From assembly GCA_910578745.1 (NCBI GenBank), contig CAJTSN010000019.1, positions 1-19,021 on the forward strand: a stretch of 19,021 nt of DNA, in the 5' to 3' direction. The DNA is from an uncultured Bacilli bacterium (GTDB lineage: Bacteria > Bacillota_I > Bacilli_A > RF39 > UBA660). The translations under genes and the position numbers were made by a program. This document shows, piece by piece, positions 13,701-19,021 of this stretch; position 1 is the stretch's first letter; each line of letters starts with the position of its first letter. Below the pieces are notes generated by a model. That model was not told where the DNA came from, searched no databases, and was given only the letters and a program-made list of their open reading frames with translations.

Positions 13701-16177
13701 TTATACCCCATCCTTTTTAAAGCAGATATTACAGATTCTCTTGAATGTTCTGTATCTTCTTCTATTTGTTTTAAAGAATATTCATATCGTTTTGCAATCA
13801 ATAGGATTCTTGATGATAAACTATTTAAAATTTGATCCATTAACTCTTTTACATCGTTTTGAATTTTATGCATCCATTTTAAGTCAAATAATAAATATTT
13901 AATTTCATCAATAGATAATTTTGAATATTTTTCTCGTACTTTACAATCAAGCTCTTTACATAAAATCTTTATTTCTTTATCTACTGTATCTTTTTCATCC
14001 TGTTTTTTCAAATAAGTACATAATGCTCTATATTCATCTTCCAACGTTTTTTTATTTTCTATTTCCTTAATTCTTGCATTTAAAACTTTCTTTAAAATGC
14101 CGTTTCCTTTACTATTTAATACTTCATTAAATAATCCATCTTCTACAGACTCTTCTTCTAGCATTTCTGATAACTCTAAATCAAGTCTTTCCGCTTTTTC
14201 TACAAGTTTACGAATCTCATCTTTTTCTTTCATAAAGTATTCTGTTTCAATAATTTCTTTTGGTATGATTTCACCATCAAAGGATTTTACCTTACTTTTA
14301 TTCTCTGTCACTTCCCCGTTTCTTCTTTTTTTCTCATATTCGAACTTTAATTCTCTTCCAGAATCATATCCAAAGTTTTTAATAATATATACATCATCTT
14401 GAAGCTTCTCATTCCAATAATTTAATAAACAGTCATAAACATCATAATGATCCAACAATTTTGTATCTTCATATTCCTTTAAAAGCTGCATACTTATTTT
14501 TCTTATTAACTTTTTTGGTTCCGTTTGTTTATTCATATTCTGTAATGAATCTTTTACATCCTTTTTCCAATTTTCAAATTTTTTTATGGTCTCTATTTCT
14601 ATTTGTTTTACTATATCTTCATCTTCCCTTATTCTATTTTCGATTTCATCTGACGAATGAACTAATTTATAAATGTCATTTTCTTTATTGACACAAGAGA
14701 ATATTTCTGGTTTCAAAAAAGGGGAAATATCCCACAATTTTTTTAAAGACTCCACATCTATTCCCGGAATTCCTCCATTTAAATGAGTGGCAATATTTTG
14801 AGGTAGGGTATCTTCTATCTTTTGGATATATCGTGGAATGTTTAGATTTCCATTATGCTTACTTTCATCTAATATTTCATCATATTCTACAAATCGAGAG
14901 TAACCTTCGATTTCTATTTTATTATTATATACTTGAACAATTCTCTCAATATCTTGTTCACGAAGTCGATTTTTATTTCCATCTTTCTTAAAGTCACTAC
15001 TGGCATCAATTAAGAAAATACCTTCTCGTTTCTTCGCATTTTCTTTATCAATTAAAATAATACAAGCGGGAATACCTGTACCATAAAATAAGTTTGCTGG
15101 TAAGCTGACAATTCCTGTTATCCATTTTTTTTGTAATATATTTTTTCGAATTGTCTCTTCTGCTCCACCCCTAAATAATACTCCATGTGGTAGTATAATA
15201 CCAGCTTTCCCATCTGGATTTAAGGATTGCATAACATGAAGAAACCAAGCATAATCTCCATTTTTTTCTGGTGGAAATCCAAATTCATCAAATCTCTTAA
15301 ATACATCTTCACTTATTTTTATTCCATCTGACCAGTCTTTATCTGAAAAGGGTGGATTCATAACGATAAAATCAAACTTTCTCAATCCATACTCATTCGT
15401 AAACGCAGGTGCAGCTAAAGAATTTCCGTACTTGATCTCCCCTGTTCCCTTTTGATGTAATACTAAATTCATTTTTGCAAGACCCGCAGTATCTTTTATT
15501 TTTTCTTGACCAAAAATCGTTACAATGGACTGTCCATTTTTATCAACAGGTGCTTCATCCGCTGCACGAATTAAAAGACTTCCACTCCCTGCAGCTGGAT
15601 CAAATAATGTCCATTTTTTTGTAGAAGATTCCTTTATATTCCCTATACCAATCAATCGAGCAATAATTCTAGATACCTCACTTGGTGTGTAGAATTGTCC
15701 TTTACTTTTTCCAGATTCTTGTGCGAATTTCATCATAAAGTATTCATAGGCATCTCCAATAATATCATCTCCACCCGCTCTATTATTCTTAAAATCAATA
15801 TCTGGATTTTGAAATATACTAATTAATCCTGAAACCTTATCTACTAATTCTTTTCCTGTTCCAAGTTCATCGGCATTGTTAAAACTAACATCTGGAAGAC
15901 TTCCTATCAGCTTATTATCTTCTAAAAATTGCTGAAGAATGATATCTACTTTTTCTCCTACATCGCTTTTCCCTTTTAACAACGTCAAATCATCAAAAGA
16001 ACACCCCTCACGCACTTTAAATTCTGCAAAAGGTTGTCCTTTATACTTATCGGATACATATTTAAAAAATAATAAAACCAAAACATAATCTTTATAACGA
16101 GATGGTTCTACACCCCCTCTTAATTTGTTACAAGCTTCCCATAACACCGAATATAACTCTGATTTTTTTACAGCCAT
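13694..16177 (-). CDS. hsdM: Type I restriction enzyme, M (N6-adenine methyltransferase) subunit, long form
   Basis: Methylates adenine at the site chosen by HsdS and protects host DNA. The HsdM_N helical domain covers about residues 5-130. GDAYEYFMMKF and KSKGQFYTP (141-165) lead into the SAM-binding motif DPAAGSGS (193-200) and the catalytic motif NPPF (274-277). At 827 aa it is well above the roughly 500-550 of classical HsdM. Residues about 480-827 are an added region rich in E, K and L, predicted helical with long coiled coils. The rest of the operon follows directly. AGGAGGAG before ATG is a strong site. I have seen this long HsdM type described for Clostridia, so it is a variant rather than a fusion error, but the extension's role is unknown to me. 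Confidence 0.95.
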   Translation of the reverse strand: MAVKKSELYSVLWEACNKLRGGVEPSRYKDYVLVLLFFKYVSDKYKGQPFAEFKVREGCSFDDLTLLKGKSDVGEKVDIILQQFLEDNKLIGSLPDVSFNNADELGTGKELVDKVSGLISIFQNPDIDFKNNRAGGDDIIGDAYEYFMMKFAQESGKSKGQFYTPSEVSRIIARLIGIGNIKESSTKKWTLFDPAAGSGSLLIRAADEAPVDKNGQSIVTIFGQEKIKDTAGLAKMNLVLHQKGTGEIKYGNSLAAPAFTNEYGLRKFDFIVMNPPFSDKDWSDGIKISEDVFKRFDEFGFPPEKNGDYAWFLHVMQSLNPDGKAGIILPHGVLFRGGAEETIRKNILQKKWITGIVSLPANLFYGTGIPACIILIDKENAKKREGIFLIDASSDFKKDGNKNRLREQDIERIVQVYNNKIEIEGYSRFVEYDEILDESKHNGNLNIPRYIQKIEDTLPQNIATHLNGGIPGIDVESLKKLWDISPFLKPEIFSCVNKENDIYKLVHSSDEIENRIREDEDIVKQIEIETIKKFENWKKDVKDSLQNMNKQTEPKKLIRKISMQLLKEYEDTKLLDHYDVYDCLLNYWNEKLQDDVYIIKNFGYDSGRELKFEYEKKRRNGEVTENKSKVKSFDGEIIPKEIIETEYFMKEKDEIRKLVEKAERLDLELSEMLEEESVEDGLFNEVLNSKGNGILKKVLNARIKEIENKKTLEDEYRALCTYLKKQDEKDTVDKEIKILCKELDCKVREKYSKLSIDEIKYLLFDLKWMHKIQNDVKELMDQILNSLSSRILLIAKRYEYSLKQIEEDTEHSRESVISALKRMGYKW

Positions 16178-16690
16178 TTTTCTCCTCCTTTGTTGCCTAA
16201 TCTCTATCTGTTTTTTAAAAATATACTACACCTTAACAAACGTATTTATCTTAAACATATCTTTACTAATAAATAATGTATCCATCTCGATATCGTCTTT
16301 TTAAATGCCTCATTTTTAATACTTAAATAGCACTAATTCCCTTAAATTATACTATAATTATAGATAAAAATCGACTATTTACGAGCAATTCAATAAAAAA
16401 AAGCCATTCCATTTAAGTAATGAACTTTTATAAAATAAAGAGAGACATAGAAAAATCATAGATTTATAAAAAGAATTTCTATTTTCTACGCTTTCATTTT
16501 GTTTTAACCAAAAGAACTGTTCGAATCTACTCTTTTTACATAAAAAAAGAAATAGCACATTTTCCTTACAAATTCCTAAAATGTATCTATAAAGCTATAC
16601 ATAATAAAACAATAAAATCTCTCTATAATTAAATACCCGTTTTATAATTTTATCTTTTTTTATATTACATTTAAAACCTCTAATTTATCT
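16178..16690. other. Intergenic region upstream of hsdM
   Basis: About 510 bp with no supportable gene. Minus-strand TATAAT boxes at 16346-16351 and 16357-16362 are the best candidates for the hsdMSR operon promoter, although neither has a recognisable -35. They would give a leader of about 170 nt. Downstream of the ttcA-like gene I see no strong terminator; the tract is long runs of A and T. Confidence 0.45.
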
Positions 16691-17515
16691 CTACTTATTT
16701 TCATAATCATCTAAAAAATGATAGATTTTATCATTTGTATGATATCCTATAATGGTATTTAAATTAATATTATACACACTTTTTAAAATATTATTGTCAA
16801 CAAAAGGATTCTTTTCTCTAAGAAAGTGTAATAATTCTTTCATTTCCTTCCTTTTACTTTCTACTTCACGATTAAAAGACATTTCTGTAAATTTACAAGC
16901 ACAATTTAAAAATGTAAGATTATGATAATTTCGCCAAGCAATAATATTTTCTTCTTTTACATAGTAAAGAGGTCGAATCAGTTCCATATGTTCATAATTT
17001 GTACTATGAAGCTTAGGCATCATTGTTTTTACTTCACCACCATAAAGCATACTCATCAAAATCGTTTCGATCACATCGTCGAAGTGATGGCCTAAGGCAA
17101 TTTTATTACAACCTAATTTTTGTGCTTCGCCATATAGAGAACCTCTTCGCATACGTGCGCATAAATAGCAAGGTGAATCCTTGATTTCTGTAACAACTTC
17201 AAAAATATTCGTTTCAAAAATATGTATAGGAATATGTAATAACTTCGCATTTTCTTCAATCAAATTTCTATTCTCCGCCTTATAACCCGGATCCATCACA
17301 ATGAATTCAAGTTCGAACGGAATATTTCCATGTTTCTGTAATTCTTGCATACATTTTGCGAGCAAAAAAGAATCTTTTCCACCACTCATACAAACAGCGA
17401 TTTTATCTCCTTCTTGAATCATATTAAATTCTTTTACACCCTTTACAAATTTAGACCATATTTTTTTACGATAGCCTGTAATTAATCGATTCTCCACTTC
17501 TTGATATTTTTCCAT
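16691..17515 (-). CDS. ttcA: TtcA-like tRNA thiolation ATPase (PP-loop family)
   Basis: Adenylates and thiolates a tRNA base; TtcA makes 2-thiocytidine at position 32. The PP-loop ATP-pyrophosphatase motif SGGKDS is at residues 44-49. CYLC (116-119) and NCACKF (Cys205 and Cys207) provide the cysteines that hold the iron-sulfur cluster in TtcA. LGHHFDDVIET at about 141-151 is the second conserved motif of the family. At 274 aa it has the expected size. ATG at 17515 has GGTGA 6 nt upstream; an in-frame GTG directly before it is possible but less likely. A TATAAT box sits just upstream, inside the terminator region of htrA. The exact tRNA product in this organism is inferred from the family. Confidence 0.85.
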   Translation of the reverse strand: MEKYQEVENRLITGYRKKIWSKFVKGVKEFNMIQEGDKIAVCMSGGKDSFLLAKCMQELQKHGNIPFELEFIVMDPGYKAENRNLIEENAKLLHIPIHIFETNIFEVVTEIKDSPCYLCARMRRGSLYGEAQKLGCNKIALGHHFDDVIETILMSMLYGGEVKTMMPKLHSTNYEHMELIRPLYYVKEENIIAWRNYHNLTFLNCACKFTEMSFNREVESKRKEMKELLHFLREKNPFVDNNILKSVYNINLNTIIGYHTNDKIYHFLDDYENK

Positions 17516-17532
17516 CACTCTTCACCGTCTAC

Positions 17533-17538
17533 ATTATA
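17533..17538 (-). promoter_or_regulatory. -10 box of the ttcA-like gene
   Basis: A TATAAT on the minus strand with ATGACT 18 bp upstream as a possible -35. The -35 lies within the htrA terminator stem, so promoter and terminator overlap. The leader would be only about a dozen bases. Confidence 0.5.
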
Positions 17539-17539
17539 A

Positions 17540-17564
17540 CAAAAAAAGATGAGCTTAGTCATCT
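17540..17564 (-). terminator. htrA terminator overlapping its stop codon
   Basis: On the minus strand AGATGA-CTAAGC-TCATCT (17564-17547) is followed by seven T residues. The left arm includes the last bases of htrA, including its TAG stop. Confidence 0.8.
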
Positions 17565-18648
17565 ATTTTAAAGAATCTGTGAGTTTTACTTCTGTTACAT
17601 ATTCTTTATCTTGACGTATATAAGTGATAGATATTGTATCCCCTATACTATATTTATAAAGATTATATCTAAAACTTGCTGTATCTTCTATTTTATCATC
17701 ATTGATTTTAATAACAACATCACCCTGTTCTAATCCAGAAACTGCCGCATTGCTCTCTTTTTCAACATTAACTAATACGACACCTGACGTAATACTAGGG
17801 TCAATTGTAATACGATAACTTCTCAAGATATACGAATTGGTTGTATCCGCTAACTGTACTCCTAAAATCGGGCGTACTATTTTTTCTTTATTTTCTAATC
17901 GTTCAGTAAAAGAAAGAGCGTATTCTATAGGAAGGGCAAAACCCATACCTTCAATTTCATCTTCAACAAGTTTTAATGATGTAATTCCTATAACCTCTCC
18001 ATTAATATTTACAAGTGGTCCCCCACTATTTCCTGGATTAATAGCAGCATCGGTTTGCATGACATCGATAAGTAAGCTTCCACTACTTACATCAACCGTC
18101 ACCTGTCTTTCTTTGCCTGAAACAATTCCTCTTGTAACGCTTCCCATATATTTGCTTCCTAAAGGAGAACCTACAGTAAAAACCGTATCCCCAAGTTCAG
18201 CATCACTACTATCTCCTAATTGCGCTACCATAAGTACTTTATCGCGTGGGATAGAAATAACAGCCACATCAGAATATTCATCACTTCCTAAATATTCCGC
18301 TTCAACTTCTTCACCACTTGACAACGTAATAATAATGTTTTCAGCCCCATCTACGACATGATGATTTGTTAAAATATAACCTAAATTATCATCAACTTTA
18401 TAAACAAAACCCGTTCCTGAACCAATGCCTCGCTTGTTTCGATCATAAGTTTCAATCAAAACAACGGCATCATAAATTTTATCAATAGCAGGCTTTAATG
18501 TATTGGTTTCTGTAATTTCTACACTCGTTTTTTTCAAATCCTCTTTTGGTGTTTCCACCTTTAAGTCATCTACAACATAAAGGGTTCCTATTATACCTAC
18601 AAAAAAACTCATAATTACTGTTACAATATAGATATGTTTATGTTTCAT
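17563..18648 (-). CDS. htrA: HtrA/DegP-like membrane-anchored serine protease
   Basis: Envelope quality-control protease of the trypsin-like S1C family. Residues about 5-26 form one hydrophobic membrane anchor after a short MKHKH lead, so the rest faces outside. The catalytic triad is His97 (TNHHVVDG), Asp127 (YSDVAVI) and Ser208 (NPGNSGGPL). One PDZ domain follows (about residues 255-355). At 361 aa the length is typical of single-PDZ HtrA proteins of Gram-positive bacteria. TAGGAGGAATT precedes ATG at good spacing. It lies 8 nt after the Abi gene, so the two may be co-transcribed, which is an unusual partnership. No CssR-type or similar regulator site was recognised. Confidence 0.95.
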   Translation of the reverse strand: MKHKHIYIVTVIMSFFVGIIGTLYVVDDLKVETPKEDLKKTSVEITETNTLKPAIDKIYDAVVLIETYDRNKRGIGSGTGFVYKVDDNLGYILTNHHVVDGAENIIITLSSGEEVEAEYLGSDEYSDVAVISIPRDKVLMVAQLGDSSDAELGDTVFTVGSPLGSKYMGSVTRGIVSGKERQVTVDVSSGSLLIDVMQTDAAINPGNSGGPLVNINGEVIGITSLKLVEDEIEGMGFALPIEYALSFTERLENKEKIVRPILGVQLADTTNSYILRSYRITIDPSITSGVVLVNVEKESNAAVSGLEQGDVVIKINDDKIEDTASFRYNLYKYSIGDTISITYIRQDKEYVTEVKLTDSLK

Positions 18649-18656
18649 AATTCCTC

Positions 18657-19021
18657 CTAATATATGTCATCTAATTCTCTCCAATTGGTTGGAAATCCAA
18701 TATTATTTAAAATAATTGGTGTTTTTACTGTATCTACTTTTCCATCGAGTATATCAATTTCATATCCTATTTGAAAGAAAAAATCTTTAAATTCTTCTTT
18801 TGTAAGCATTTGCTTCATTATAATCATGACAGCAAATAAATCATTTTTTCCATAATCATAGTGCCCTTCTGTCATAGAAATATTTAATATCTTATGATAT
18901 CGTGTATCCCATATTTCTTTTTGTGTTCTATGTTCATACAAAATGTCCTCATGTGCACATAAATTTCTAAAATTAGAAAGAAGTGAGAGATAAATAGTTA
19001 ATGACTCAGAATCAATTTCAT
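18657..19021 (-). CDS. Abi_2 (AbiD/AbiF) family abortive infection protein, C-terminal part
   Basis: The frame is open from the window edge to the stop at 18657, so the N-terminal half lies beyond it. The visible 121 residues include SLLSNFRNLCAHEDILYEHR, whose RNLCAH is the RNxxxH motif of HEPN ribonuclease folds and the hallmark of the Abi_2 family. The tail (YGKNDLFAVMIIMKQML through PTNWRELDDIY) also matches that family as I know it. A TTG at 18941 could be mistaken for a start, but the RNxxxH motif lies upstream of it in the same frame, so the gene continues. Abi_2 members are implicated in phage-triggered growth arrest. It immediately precedes htrA. Confidence 0.85.
   Translation of the reverse strand, partial: EIDSESLTIYLSLLSNFRNLCAHEDILYEHRTQKEIWDTRYHKILNISMTEGHYDYGKNDLFAVMIIMKQMLTKEEFKDFFFQIGYEIDILDGKVDTVKTPIILNNIGFPTNWRELDDIY

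Noticed and set aside
17837..18361. Long plus-strand ORF of 174 codons
   Set aside because: It lies wholly antisense to htrA, has low-complexity S/T/P-rich composition and no ribosome binding site.
1..19021. tRNA or rRNA genes
   Set aside because: I saw no cloverleaf-like or rRNA sequence; a program search would be needed to exclude them fully.

Overview
The window is AT-rich (roughly 70% A+T by eye), uses TGA as a normal stop, and has strong AGGAGG-type ribosome binding sites. Its gene families (MobV relaxase, ImmA/IrrE peptidase, Abi_2 protein, HtrA, TtcA-like ATPase) fit a low-GC Bacillota, possibly Clostridia- or Erysipelotrichia-like. I cannot name the species. Nearly every gene is on the minus strand.

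Positions 1-6200 are mobile accessory DNA. An IS110-family transposase 3' end (2-439, +) is followed by about 450 bp of consecutive hairpins. That tract ends in what I read as a pMV158/MobV-type origin of transfer: a GTGTG/TTA nic motif inside overlapping inverted repeats at 844-910. Next come a tandem-HTH regulator, a second HTH regulator, a divergent unknown gene separated from it by an 8-bp palindromic operator, a helical HEPN-like protein, a MobV relaxase, and an unrecognised protein with a C-terminal PD-(D/E)XK-like nuclease motif. No replication gene and no integrase is visible, so the element is either incomplete or continues to the left.

Positions 6200-7140 are mostly non-coding and look like a decay zone. 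They hold an 18-codon stub of an N-acetylmuramoyl-L-alanine amidase gene that still has its ribosome binding site, a dubious 30-codon ORF, and a clear terminator of the next operon.

Positions 7172-16177 form one minus-strand defence operon in the order hsdM-hsdS-hsdR-YgjP/SprT-like metallopeptidase-ImmA/IrrE metallopeptidase. The junctions are tight or overlapping (7 nt overlap, 10 nt gap, 65 nt gap, 14 nt overlap). It is a complete type I restriction-modification system plus two zinc peptidases co-transcribed downstream. HsdM is unusually long, with a roughly 350-residue helical C-terminal extension.

Positions 16178-19021 hold a gene-free 0.5 kb, a TtcA-like tRNA-thiolation ATPase, a membrane-anchored HtrA serine protease, and the C-terminal part of an Abi_2 (AbiD/AbiF) protein with the HEPN motif RNLCAH, cut by the window edge. 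Overall the window reads as a defence island (Abi, type I RM with peptidases, candidate nuclease) next to a mobilizable element.
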